DNA from: DASWJZ01 sp963761005
Lineage (GTDB): Bacteria; Pseudomonadota; Alphaproteobacteria; Rhizobiales; Afifellaceae
Length of the DNA: 64,000 nt
Direction of reading: 5' to 3'
Assembly: GCA_963761005.1 (NCBI GenBank)
Contig: CAVXFK010000002.1
Coordinates: 48,638-112,637 of the forward strand
Part shown: positions 53,401 through 61,709 of the stretch, one piece after another
Numbering within the stretch: position 1 is the stretch's first letter
Layout of the letters: every line of letters starts with the position of its first letter
The notes under the pieces: generated by a model
The model's input: only the letters and a program-made list of their open reading frames with translations
Database searches by the model: none
What the model was told of the DNA's origin: nothing
Translations under genes and position numbers: made by a program

Positions 53401-54720
53401 TCAGGTCGCCCGTCGGCGGTAGGCAGTGTCGACGCCAACCGCGAACACCAGCACCAGACCGGAAACGATGTTCTGCAAGGGCGATTCGATACCCATCAGC
53501 TGCATGCCGGATTGCAGGGACTGCATGACCAGGGCGCCGAGCATGGCGCCGGGAACCGTGCCGATGCCGCCGGTAAACGAGGACCCGCCGATGACCGCGG
53601 CTGCGATGACGTAAAGTTCGTCCAGCGTGCCAAGGGCGTTGGTCGCCGCGTTAAGGCGTGCGGAGGCGACCGCGCCGGCGATCCCGCAAAGGACGCCCAT
53701 GAGGATGAACACCTTCATGATGATCCAGCGGGTGTTGATGCCGCCGAGCTCGGCCGCCTCCGGATTGCCGCCGAGCGCGAACACGTAGCGGCCGAAGCGC
53801 GTCCGGTTGGAGATGAAGGTCACGACGATCGCAACGCCGAGCGCGATCAAAACAGGGATTGCGATCCCGAGCGAAATGAAGAGGCCTCCGTCCGGCCAGG
53901 GAATATTGTGCGCGGTCGCATATTGGCGTGCGAGCCCGACCGGCATCGGATAGGCGTTGATGACGGCGATCGCCGCGACGACGGCGCCGCAGCCGATCGC
54001 CGCAAGCAGGACCTCCGCCCATATCGGGCGCAGGGGAAAGTTGAAGCGTTGCCGTTGGCGGCGACCGGTCAGGATGCCGACCAGGATGCCGATACAGGCA
54101 ACGACACCGAGGGCCCAGCTCGCCGTCGCTCCGATCGTTCCGGTTCCGCCGCCGCCCATGAGGGCGAAGGTCGAATCCATCGGGGCGAGCGTCTTGCCGC
54201 TCGCGACCCACCAGGCCGCGCCACGCCATATGAGGAGGCCGCCGAGCGTCACGATGAACGCCGGCACGCCGAGATAGGCGATGACGAAGCCTTGCAGCGC
54301 CCCGATCAGGGCGCCGAGGAGGATGCCGACCGCAAGCACGATGATCCAGGTCAGGGTGAAATCGTAGCCGACGTATTTCGGCAGGATATCTGTCTGCATC
54401 GCGCCCATGATCATCGCCAGGAAGCCGAGCAGAGAACCGACCGACAGGTCGATGTTGCGCGAGACGATGACCAGCACCATGCCGGTCGCCATGATCGCGA
54501 CCGTCGAGGTCTGCACCGACAGGTTCCAGAGATTGCGCGCGGTCAGGAACACCCCGCCGGACATGATGTGGAAGCCGATCCAGACGATCAGAAGCGCCGC
54601 GATCATGCCCAGCATGCGGGCGTCGATTTCGGTGGCCTGCATGAAGGCGCGGACGCGCCCCACGCGCCTCGTCGCTACGCTTGTCGGCGCAGGGCCGGTA
54701 ATGCCGGAAGCCTCAGCCAT
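53401..54720 (-). CDS. CUT2 importer D permease (XylH-like)
   Basis: 439 residues, larger than ribose-type permeases (about 320) and in the range of xylose-type ones, with more than ten hydrophobic segments. MVLVIVSRNIDLSVGSLLGF and RYVFALGGNPEAAELGGI are the family signatures. The cytoplasmic N-terminus is short and basic. Second gene of the importer D operon, after the XylF-like receptor; a large hairpin lies between them. Confidence 0.9.
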   Translation of the reverse strand: MAEASGITGPAPTSVATRRVGRVRAFMQATEIDARMLGMIAALLIVWIGFHIMSGGVFLTARNLWNLSVQTSTVAIMATGMVLVIVSRNIDLSVGSLLGFLAMIMGAMQTDILPKYVGYDFTLTWIIVLAVGILLGALIGALQGFVIAYLGVPAFIVTLGGLLIWRGAAWWVASGKTLAPMDSTFALMGGGGTGTIGATASWALGVVACIGILVGILTGRRQRQRFNFPLRPIWAEVLLAAIGCGAVVAAIAVINAYPMPVGLARQYATAHNIPWPDGGLFISLGIAIPVLIALGVAIVVTFISNRTRFGRYVFALGGNPEAAELGGINTRWIIMKVFILMGVLCGIAGAVASARLNAATNALGTLDELYVIAAAVIGGSSFTGGIGTVPGAMLGALVMQSLQSGMQLMGIESPLQNIVSGLVLVFAVGVDTAYRRRAT

Positions 54721-54758
54721 GTCGATCCGTCACGAGAAAAGTCCGCAACGAGCGTAAG

Positions 54759-54788
54759 ACTTGCGCCGCCTTTGGCGGCGGCGCAAGT
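54759..54788 (-). terminator. Hairpin between XylF-like receptor and permease genes
   Basis: ACTTGCGCC (54759-54767) pairs with GGCGCAAGT (54780-54788); inner GCC/GGC pairs extend it around a TTT loop. It is 20 nt downstream of the receptor stop on the minus strand with no strong U-run, as in the other importer operons here. Confidence 0.6.
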
Positions 54789-54807
54789 GCTTGTTGGGGC
54801 TGGGTTG

Positions 54808-55845
54808 TTAGCCGCAGACGTCGACGGTACCCGCCGGCACGCCTTTGCAGACCTCGTCCTTCGAGATCCAGCCGGCGTCGATCACTTCGCTGAGGTTATC
54901 CTTGGTGATCGGGTTCGGCTTCAGGAACAGCGAGTGCATGGCGACGCCCTTCGGGCCGCCGCTGAACATCACCGATCCCTCGATCTGGTCCATCGTCTTG
55001 CCTGACGCAAGCGCCACGGCCGCTTCACCGGCCGCCTTGCCGAGCGCGCGGGCGTCCTTCCACACCGACACGGTCTGCGTGCCGAGCGCGACGCGGTTCA
55101 GCGCCGCGTGGTCGCCGTCCTGGCCGGAGACCGGAACCTGACCGGCCATGCCCTGGGCAGCAAGCGCCGCGACAACACCGCCGGCCATGCCGTCATTCTC
55201 GCAAACGACAGCGTCGACCTTGTTGTTGTTGACCGTCAGGAACTGCTCCATCTCCTTCTGCGCGTTGCTCGGGTCCCAGTTGTCGGTATAGGTCTCGCCG
55301 ACGATCTTGATGTCGCCGCTCTTCACCGCGGCGCCGATGACCTCCTCGATGCCGCCACGCAGGAAGTCGGCGTTCGGATCGGCCGAGTTGCCCTTGATGA
55401 TGACGTAGTTGCCCTTCGGCTGAGCCGCATAGACGGCCTGGGCCTCGAGCACGCCGACCTGCTTGTTGTCGAAGGTGATGTAGAAGGCCTTCGGATTCTC
55501 GATCAGGCGGTCATAGCCGATCACCGGAATGCCCTCGTCGACGGCCTTCTGAACGGCCGGCTGGATGGCGTCGGTGTCCTGCGCGAGCACGATCAGCACA
55601 TTGGCGCCCTGCGAGATCAGATTCTCGATGTCGGTCAACTGCTTGGACGCTGACGATTGGGCGTCGGTGGAGATGTATTTCGCACCGGCGGCATCAAGCG
55701 CGCCCTTGATGGCGGCTTCGTCGGTCTTCCAGCGCTCTTCCTGGAAGTTGTTCCAGGAAACGCCGACCACGGTTTGCGCCGAGGCGACGGTCGCGGTCAC
55801 GGCAAGACCACCTGCCGCCAGCATAGATAAAAGGATTCTTCTCAT
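54808..55845 (-). CDS. D-xylose-type periplasmic binding protein (XylF-like), importer D
   Basis: 345 residues from ATG 55845, with GGGAGGGAAG immediately upstream. Signal peptide RRILLSMLAAGGLAVTATVA ending at SAQ. XylF-like motifs: IPVIGYDRLIENPKAFYITF, DNKQVGVLEAQAV, GNYVIIKGNSADPNADFLR, TVNNNKVDAVVCENDGMAGG and VSGQDGDHAALNRVALGTQT. Xylose or a related pentose is the likely ligand. Ends with a Cys-containing tail (DEVCKGVPAGTVDVCG). First gene of the operon that continues through permease, ATPase, diheme enzyme, CRTAC1 and an M24-fold protein. Confidence 0.88.
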   Translation of the reverse strand: MRRILLSMLAAGGLAVTATVASAQTVVGVSWNNFQEERWKTDEAAIKGALDAAGAKYISTDAQSSASKQLTDIENLISQGANVLIVLAQDTDAIQPAVQKAVDEGIPVIGYDRLIENPKAFYITFDNKQVGVLEAQAVYAAQPKGNYVIIKGNSADPNADFLRGGIEEVIGAAVKSGDIKIVGETYTDNWDPSNAQKEMEQFLTVNNNKVDAVVCENDGMAGGVVAALAAQGMAGQVPVSGQDGDHAALNRVALGTQTVSVWKDARALGKAAGEAAVALASGKTMDQIEGSVMFSGGPKGVAMHSLFLKPNPITKDNLSEVIDAGWISKDEVCKGVPAGTVDVCG

Positions 55846-56024
55846 GTCTTCCCTCCCGGTTGGACGGTAGCCATCCATAACTTCCAGAACAGCTGAAATC
55901 CAACCTGTTTTAGCGTCGACGGTTGTTCTGCATGTTCCAGATTACAGCGAATTTATCACACGGAATCGCGCGTAAACAGCAAATTCGACCGACCGTCGGA
56001 AAAATCACGGGTGATTTCCGATAC

Positions 56025-56582
56025 CTAGCGGATGAAGCGTTCGACGTAGGTCGCCCCGAGCCCGACTGCTTCGAAATGTCGCTTGCACATCTCGATCTTG
56101 GTGAAGACGTCCTCGTAGCCCTGTACTTTTCCGTCGGGGTCGACGTAAAGCATCGTCCCATTGACCTGGAAGAACGTGATCATCTCCGGCACATGGTCCT
56201 CGACGATGAGCGTGTGCGTCTCGCCGGGCGCCTCGTAGACATAGGCGCCCTCCGTCGCCACCCAGTCGTGCTCCAGATAGTGCCATTCCCCCTTGATGAC
56301 GAAGCCGTGCACCGGCTGCGGATGGCGGTGGCGTGAGAGCACGCCCGACTTCGTCACCTTGAGGAGGTTCTGCCAGTAGCCGCGCGAGGCGCAAAGGCAG
56401 AGCGGCCGGAACCAGACGTTTTCCGCCTGCGGCACCCAGAGGCGCTGGTCCGTGGGCACCGCGTCGGGGATCACGATCTCCGGCGGCGAATATTCGGGCT
56501 GCGGATGGCGATAGGGCACGCGCCGCTCGTCCTCGCTTTCCTCAAGCCCCGCGCGATTCGGCATCTTGTCGTGGATATTCAT
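56025..56582 (-). CDS. Cupin protein of the 2,4'-dihydroxyacetophenone dioxygenase-like (ChrR-type) family
   Basis: 185 residues from ATG 56582 (MNIHDKMPNRAG). Cupin metal motif: LSRHRHPQPVHGFVIKGEW supplies two His and an acidic-free variant of motif 1; EAPGETHTLIVED supplies the Glu/His of motif 2. Homologues are annotated 2,4'-dihydroxyacetophenone dioxygenase; whether this one cleaves C-C bonds is unknown, since the family also contains simple metal-binding cupins. Starts 14 nt after an SDR gene, so the pair is an operon. Confidence 0.78.
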   Translation of the reverse strand: MNIHDKMPNRAGLEESEDERRVPYRHPQPEYSPPEIVIPDAVPTDQRLWVPQAENVWFRPLCLCASRGYWQNLLKVTKSGVLSRHRHPQPVHGFVIKGEWHYLEHDWVATEGAYVYEAPGETHTLIVEDHVPEMITFFQVNGTMLYVDPDGKVQGYEDVFTKIEMCKRHFEAVGLGATYVERFIR

Positions 56583-56596
56583 CTTTTCGCGTCCTT

Positions 56597-57334
56597 TCAG
56601 CTGACGAGGTAGCCGCCGTCGACGGGGATCACCGTGCCGGTTACGAAGCGTGCCGCGTCGGACAGAAGAAAAAGCACGACGCCGGCGACGTCTTCGGCCT
56701 TGCCCCAGCGTCGCATCGGCGTGCGCGCGACGATCGCCTCCGACCGCGACACGTCGGCGATCGCAGGCGCCGTCAGCGGCGTGTCGATCCAGCCCGGCGC
56801 GATGGCGTTGGCACGGATGCCATCGGCCGCCCAGGCGACGGCGATCGATTTCGTGAGCTGCGCGACACCGCCCTTCGACGCGGCGTAGCCCGGCGCGTGC
56901 GGCGCGCCGAAGAAGGAGTACATCGACGCGGTGTTGACGATCGCGCCCTCCGCCTCTGCGAGCTTCGCGCGTGCCGCGAGGCACATTCGCATGGTACCGA
57001 CGAGGTTCACATCAAGCACCTTCCTGAAATTCTCCACCTCCCACTCGCCGCCTTGGCGGATCAGCGTTCCGGCGCAGTTGATGAGCGCGTCGATCCGCGG
57101 GCAGCGCGCGACGAGGGCAGCGACGGAGCGTTCATCGGTCACGTCAAGTTTCGTCGGTTCGATCAGCGGGTCAGGCCTGAAGGCAGCGATCTCGTCGTCG
57201 CCGAGCCCGCCCGCGACGACCCGCCAGCCTTCGGCGGCAAGTGCTCTGGCAATGCCTTCGCCGATGCCACGCGTCCCGCCGCTGACGACGGCGAGGCGTT
57301 CTCGCGCCGGCTTTGGCGCTGCGGCCTCGGACAT
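56597..57334 (-). CDS. Short-chain dehydrogenase/reductase (SDR)
   Basis: 245 residues. SGGTRGIGEGIARALAAEGW at the cofactor site, INCAGTLI (NxAG variant), catalytic Ser in NTASMYSFFG, Tyr-x-x-x-Lys in GYAASKGGVAQL, C-terminal VIPVDGGYLVS. Classical SDR, possibly sugar-alcohol or sugar-acid specific given the neighbouring xylose-type importer. Divergent from the glycosyltransferase gene, 139 nt away. Confidence 0.88.
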   Translation of the reverse strand: MSEAAAPKPARERLAVVSGGTRGIGEGIARALAAEGWRVVAGGLGDDEIAAFRPDPLIEPTKLDVTDERSVAALVARCPRIDALINCAGTLIRQGGEWEVENFRKVLDVNLVGTMRMCLAARAKLAEAEGAIVNTASMYSFFGAPHAPGYAASKGGVAQLTKSIAVAWAADGIRANAIAPGWIDTPLTAPAIADVSRSEAIVARTPMRRWGKAEDVAGVVLFLLSDAARFVTGTVIPVDGGYLVS

Positions 57335-57473
57335 CCAGGGCTCCTCGCGGCTTCCTATCAGGCTTGGGCGGCGAGACTATGCCGCCGAAAGGCGGGTGGC
57401 CAAGGCCGTCCTCCCGTTTACGCGGCCTTAGCGCCGCTCCGGGTAGTGGAGGCGCCGGAAAGGCAAGCAGTCC

Positions 57474-58664
57474 GTGCGAAAAGAGCTCCGAATCGTCCAT
57501 GTCACCCGCGCGCCGGTCGGCGGCGTCTTCCGGCACATATCGGACCTCGTCTCGGCGCAGCACGCCGCTGGCCACGCTGTCGGGCTGATCTGTGATTCCA
57601 CAACCGGCAGCGCGCTCGACGAGGAGCGGATCGCCGCGCTTCGCCCCGCACTTGCCCTCGGAACGGCGCGGATCGCCATGGCCCGATCGATCCGGCCCCA
57701 GGATATCCCCACGACATTTGCCGTTACACGCGCGGCGGCCGGCATGCGTCCGGACGTCGTCCACGCGCACGGCGCCAAGGGCGGCGTCTACGGACGGCTC
57801 GCCGCCGCGTTCGAGCGCCGCCGCGGCCCGACCGTCGCCGCTTTTTACGCGCCGCACGGCGGCAGCCTCCATTACGATGTGCGCTCGCTGTCGGGGCGCC
57901 TCTATTTCGGTGTCGAGCGCGCGCTTGAGCATCTGACCGACGGGCTGATCCATGTCTCGGCTTATGAAGCCCGCACCTACCGGGAGAAGGTCGGCGTGCC
58001 GCGCTGTCCCGCGCACATCGTCCGGAACGGCCTGAAGCCCGAGGACTTCGAGCCGATCGCGGTGGAGGCCAACGCTGCCGATTTCATCTTCATCGGCGAG
58101 CTGCGTGACTTGAAGGGCGTCGACGTCTTCATCGAGGCGCTGGCGCTGCTTGAAGCGGAGGGTCGTCCCGCTCGGGCCGTCATCGTCGGACCGGCGGCGC
58201 CGGAAGACGCGCGCCGCTACCGCGACCTCGCCAATCACAAAGTGAAACGGTGTCGCGTCGGCTTCATGCCGCCGATGCCGGCGCGCAAGGCTTTCGCGCT
58301 GGCGCGCACCGTCGTGCTCCCCTCGCGCGCGGAATCGCTGCCCTACGTGGTCTTGGAAGCGGCCGCCGCAGGCATGCCGCTGATTGCGACCGATGTCGGC
58401 GGCGTCCCGGAGATCTTCGAGGGCGAAACCGAGCGGCTGGTTACGCCGGGCGACACCGCTGCGCTTGCCGCGGCGATGCGCGCGGCGCTCGCCGCACCCG
58501 AACGCATGGCGGCGGAGGCGATGCTGCGCCGCGGTAGGGTGGAGCAAAAATTTTCTCTGGCCGCCAGTGCGCGGCGGATCGAAGATATCTACCGGGCTGC
58601 GCTTGAAGCGCGCTATAGCCTCGTGCGCGTAGGAGCGATGGCGGAAGCCGGCCCCTCGCGCTGA
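57474..58664 (+). CDS. Family 4 glycosyltransferase
   Basis: 396 residues from GTG 57474. GT-B fold with IVHVTRAPVGGVFRHISDL (glycine-rich acceptor loop) at the N-terminus, DVVHAHGAKGGVYGRLAA, and the donor-binding ADFIFIGELRDLKGVDVF, then LPSRAESLPYVVLEAAAAGM with the E-x7-E motif and PLIATDVGGVPEI. Transfers a sugar from a nucleotide donor in envelope or exopolysaccharide synthesis. It stands 77 nt before cysD, hinting at (but not proving) a link to PAPS-dependent sulfation. Confidence 0.87.
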   Translation: MRKELRIVHVTRAPVGGVFRHISDLVSAQHAAGHAVGLICDSTTGSALDEERIAALRPALALGTARIAMARSIRPQDIPTTFAVTRAAAGMRPDVVHAHGAKGGVYGRLAAAFERRRGPTVAAFYAPHGGSLHYDVRSLSGRLYFGVERALEHLTDGLIHVSAYEARTYREKVGVPRCPAHIVRNGLKPEDFEPIAVEANAADFIFIGELRDLKGVDVFIEALALLEAEGRPARAVIVGPAAPEDARRYRDLANHKVKRCRVGFMPPMPARKAFALARTVVLPSRAESLPYVVLEAAAAGMPLIATDVGGVPEIFEGETERLVTPGDTAALAAAMRAALAAPERMAAEAMLRRGRVEQKFSLAASARRIEDIYRAALEARYSLVRVGAMAEAGPSR

Positions 58665-58741
58665 CGCCGGCACCGGCCGATCGCCTGAAGATCGCCATCC
58701 GTGCCTTACGCACTCGAAGCGGCCCTCACGGGCCTTTAAAG

Positions 58742-59644
58742 ATGTCCGATCGCCTGTCCCATATCGAGCGGCTCGAAGCGGAGAGCATCCACATCATCCG
58801 CGAGGTGGCCGCCGAGTGCCGCCGCCCGGTGATGCTCTATTCGATCGGCAAGGATTCGTCGGTCATGCTGCATCTGGCGCGCAAGGCCTTCTACCCGGCG
58901 CCGCCGCCCTTTCCGCTGATGCACATCGACACGACGTGGAAGTTCCGCGACATGATCGCCTTCCGCGACCGTGCCGCGGCGGAAGCCGGCATACGCCTGA
59001 TCGTCCATACCAACGAGGCGGGCGTGAAGGCGGGGCTGACCCCGTTCGAGGGCGGGCCGAGCTACACGCGCGTCATGAAGACGGAGGCGCTGAAACAGGC
59101 GCTCGAGATGCATCGCTTCGACGCCGCCTTCGGTGGCGCCCGTCGCGACGAGGAGAAGAGCCGCGCGAAGGAGCGCATCTTCTCCTTCCGCTCCGCGAGC
59201 CACGTCTGGGACCCGAAGAACCAGCGGCCCGAGCTCTGGCGCCTCTACAACACGCGCGTCCATGACGGCGAATCGATGCGCGTCTTTCCGCTGTCGAACT
59301 GGACCGAGCTCGACATCTGGGCCTACATCCTGCGCGAACAGATTCCGATCGTGCCGCTTTACTTCGCAGCCGAGCGCCCCGTCGTCGTCCGGAACGACCA
59401 GCTGATCATGGTCGACGACGACCGCCTGCCGCTCGGCCCCGGCGAGGAGCCGGAGATGCGGCTCGTCCGCTTCCGCACGCTCGGCTGCTACCCGCTGACC
59501 GGGGCCGTTGAATCGAATGCCGCGACGCTTGAAGCGATCGTCGCCGAGATGCTCACCGCGCGCACGTCGGAGCGCGGCGGCCGCCTGATCGATAAGGAAT
59601 CCTCCGCTTCGATGGAGAAGAAGAAGCGCGAGGGCTATTTCTGA
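58742..59644 (+). CDS. cysD: Sulfate adenylyltransferase subunit 2
   Basis: 300 residues. PP-loop ATP pyrophosphatase motif YSIGKDSSVMLHLARKAF near residue 36, FGGARRDEEKSRAKERIFSF, and the C-terminal RFRTLGCYPLTGAVES, RLIDKESSASMEKKKREGYF split as RLIDKESSASM and KKKREGYF, all diagnostic of CysD. With CysN it makes adenosine 5'-phosphosulfate from ATP and sulfate in the cytoplasm. cysNC follows after a 145-nt gap that contains a palindromic repeat element. Confidence 0.96.
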   Translation: MSDRLSHIERLEAESIHIIREVAAECRRPVMLYSIGKDSSVMLHLARKAFYPAPPPFPLMHIDTTWKFRDMIAFRDRAAAEAGIRLIVHTNEAGVKAGLTPFEGGPSYTRVMKTEALKQALEMHRFDAAFGGARRDEEKSRAKERIFSFRSASHVWDPKNQRPELWRLYNTRVHDGESMRVFPLSNWTELDIWAYILREQIPIVPLYFAAERPVVVRNDQLIMVDDDRLPLGPGEEPEMRLVRFRTLGCYPLTGAVESNAATLEAIVAEMLTARTSERGGRLIDKESSASMEKKKREGYF

Positions 59645-59665
59645 TGGCGGGTCTTACCCCTCCGG

Positions 59666-59768
59666 TGTCATCCTCGGACGCGCGAAGCGCGATCCGAGGA
59701 CCGAGAGATCATGATCCTCTTCTTGTTCTGGGTTCTCGGGTCGGCGCAAAGCGCCGCCCGAGAATGAC
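59666..59768. repeat. Palindromic intergenic repeat element (about 100 bp) between cysD and cysNC
   Basis: The unit begins TGTCAT and ends ATGAC, and contains two stem-loops. Stem 1: TCCTCGGA (59671-59678) with TCCGAGGA (59693-59700), inner CGCGC/GCGCG around GAA. Stem 2: TTCTCGGG (59733-59740) with CCCGAGAA (59757-59764), inner CGGCGC/GCGCCG around AAA. Similar CCGAGGA/CTCGGG palindromes are common intergenic repeats in Hyphomicrobiales (recalled, not searched). Inside an operon it may act as an mRNA processing or stability element. Confidence 0.7.
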
Positions 59769-59789
59769 CGCATTTCCGGACGCGGCGTC

Positions 59790-61700
59790 GTGGAACGGGT
59801 CGCCGCCATGAACAAGGAAGCGCTCTCGCTCGAAGCCGTCATCGCGGCGGAGACCGCCGACACGCTGCGGCTCCTGACCTGCGGCAGCGTCGACGACGGC
59901 AAGTCGACGCTGATCGGCAGGCTCCTCTACGATTCCCATCTCCTGATGGAGGACCAGCTCGCCGACCTCGAAGCGGACTCGCTGAAGCACGGCACGGCCG
60001 GCGAGGCGATCGACTTCGCGCTTCTCGTCGACGGGCTCGAGGCGGAGCGCGAGCAGGGCATCACTATCGACGTCGCCTACCGCTTCTTCGCCACTCCGCA
60101 CCGCCGCTTCATCGTCGCCGACACGCCGGGCCATGTTCAGTACACGCGGAACATGGCGACCGGTGCTTCGACCGCCGATCTTGCAATCCTCCTCGTCGAT
60201 GCCACCAAGGGGCTGCTCACACAGACGCGGCGGCACGCGGCGATCGTCTCGCTGCTCGGCATCCGCGACGTGGTCCTCGCGGTAAACAAGATGGATCTCG
60301 TCGACTTCGACGAGCGCTGCTTCCGCGAGATCGCCGCTTCGTTCGGATGCTTTGCCGCAAAGCTCGGTATTGAGACCGTCACCGCCGTCCCGATCTCCGC
60401 CCGCGACGGCGACAACGTGACGGTCAGAAGCCCGCGCACGCCGTATTATCGCGGGCCAGCGCTGCTTCAGCATCTGGAAAGCACCGCGCCGTCCCACGGC
60501 GCCGGGAGCGGGACCTTCCGGATGCCCGTCCAATGGGTCTGCAGGCCGGACCAGAGCTTTCGCGGCTTCGCCGGCCCGGTGCTTTCCGGTCGCGTCGCCG
60601 TCGGCGACGAGATCGTGGGTGCGGCCTCCGGCCGGACGAGCCGCGTGACCGGGCTTCTGATCGGCGCAGTGGAAGTCGAGAGCGCTACGGCCGGCCAGTC
60701 GATCATGCTGACGCTCGCCGACGAGATCGACGTCAGCCGCGGCGACGTCATCGCGCACGCCGATTCCCGCCCGTCGCTCTCCGACCAGTTCGCAGCCGAC
60801 ATCGTCTGGCTCGACCACGAGCACATGCTGCCTGGTCGGCAATATCTCCTGAAATTGATGACGCGCACCGTCCCGGCGCACGTGACGGAGCTCAAATACC
60901 GCTTCGACGTCGATTCGCTCGAGCACAACGCCGCGAAGGTGCTGGAGCTGAACGAGATCGGCATGGTCAACCTTTCGACCGCGGAGCCGATCGTCTTCGA
61001 CGCCTATGCGGCGAACCGCGAGAGTGGCGGCTTCATCCTGATCGACCGCTTCACCAACCAGACCGTCGCTGCGGGCATGATCCGCTTTGCGCTCCGCCGT
61101 GCCTCGAACATCCATTGGCAGGCGCTCGACATCGACCGCGGCGCGCGCGCGCGCCTCAAGCATCAGAAGCCGTCGGTGCTCTGGTTCACAGGGCTCTCAG
61201 GCTCGGGCAAGTCGACCGTCGCCAACCTCGTCGAGAAGCGCCTCTATGCGCGCGGACGGCACACCACGATCCTCGACGGCGACAATGTCCGCCACGGATT
61301 GAACCGCGATCTCGGCTTCACCGACGTCGACCGCGTCGAGAACATCCGCCGCGTCGCGGAGACGGCGAAGCTGATGGCCGATGCAGGGCTGATCGTGCTC
61401 GTCTCCTTCATCTCACCTTTCCGCTCCGAGCGGGAGATGGCGCGCGGGCTGATGGGTGAGGGCGAGTTCGTCGAGATCTTCGTCGACACGCCGCTCGCGC
61501 TCGCCGAGTCCCGCGATCCGAAGGGTCTCTATGCGCGCGCACGGGCGGGGGAGATCAAGAATTTCACCGGCGTCGACTCGCCCTACGAGCCGCCGGTCGC
61601 TCCTGAAATTCATCTGCGGACGGAAGCGACCGAGCCGGAAGCGCTCGCCGAACAGGTGATCGCCTACCTCGACGCGAACGGGCGCCTGTCCGGGGACTAG
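59790..61700 (+). CDS. cysNC: Bifunctional sulfate adenylyltransferase subunit 1 / adenylylsulfate kinase
   Basis: 636 residues from GTG 59790 (ATG 59808 is an alternative start). Residues about 25-440: CysN GTPase with G1 CGSVDDGKSTLIGRLL, G3 ADTPGHVQYTRNM and G4 VNKMDLVDF. Residues about 455-636: CysC APS kinase with P-loop FTGLSGSGKSTVANLVEKRL and ILDGDNVRHGLNRDLGF, ISPFRSERE. Produces APS then PAPS. The fused N/C form is usual in Alphaproteobacteria; PAPS can feed assimilation or sulfation of a glycan. Confidence 0.95.
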   Translation: MERVAAMNKEALSLEAVIAAETADTLRLLTCGSVDDGKSTLIGRLLYDSHLLMEDQLADLEADSLKHGTAGEAIDFALLVDGLEAEREQGITIDVAYRFFATPHRRFIVADTPGHVQYTRNMATGASTADLAILLVDATKGLLTQTRRHAAIVSLLGIRDVVLAVNKMDLVDFDERCFREIAASFGCFAAKLGIETVTAVPISARDGDNVTVRSPRTPYYRGPALLQHLESTAPSHGAGSGTFRMPVQWVCRPDQSFRGFAGPVLSGRVAVGDEIVGAASGRTSRVTGLLIGAVEVESATAGQSIMLTLADEIDVSRGDVIAHADSRPSLSDQFAADIVWLDHEHMLPGRQYLLKLMTRTVPAHVTELKYRFDVDSLEHNAAKVLELNEIGMVNLSTAEPIVFDAYAANRESGGFILIDRFTNQTVAAGMIRFALRRASNIHWQALDIDRGARARLKHQKPSVLWFTGLSGSGKSTVANLVEKRLYARGRHTTILDGDNVRHGLNRDLGFTDVDRVENIRRVAETAKLMADAGLIVLVSFISPFRSEREMARGLMGEGEFVEIFVDTPLALAESRDPKGLYARARAGEIKNFTGVDSPYEPPVAPEIHLRTEATEPEALAEQVIAYLDANGRLSGD

Positions 61701-61709
61701 GGAGACATT

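Noticed and set aside
53341..55005. Very long open frame (554 codons) on the plus strand opposite the importer D permease and receptor
   Set aside because: Composition is Arg/Asp/His/Gly-rich, as expected from antisense reading of GC-rich codons; the minus-strand genes have clear family motifs.
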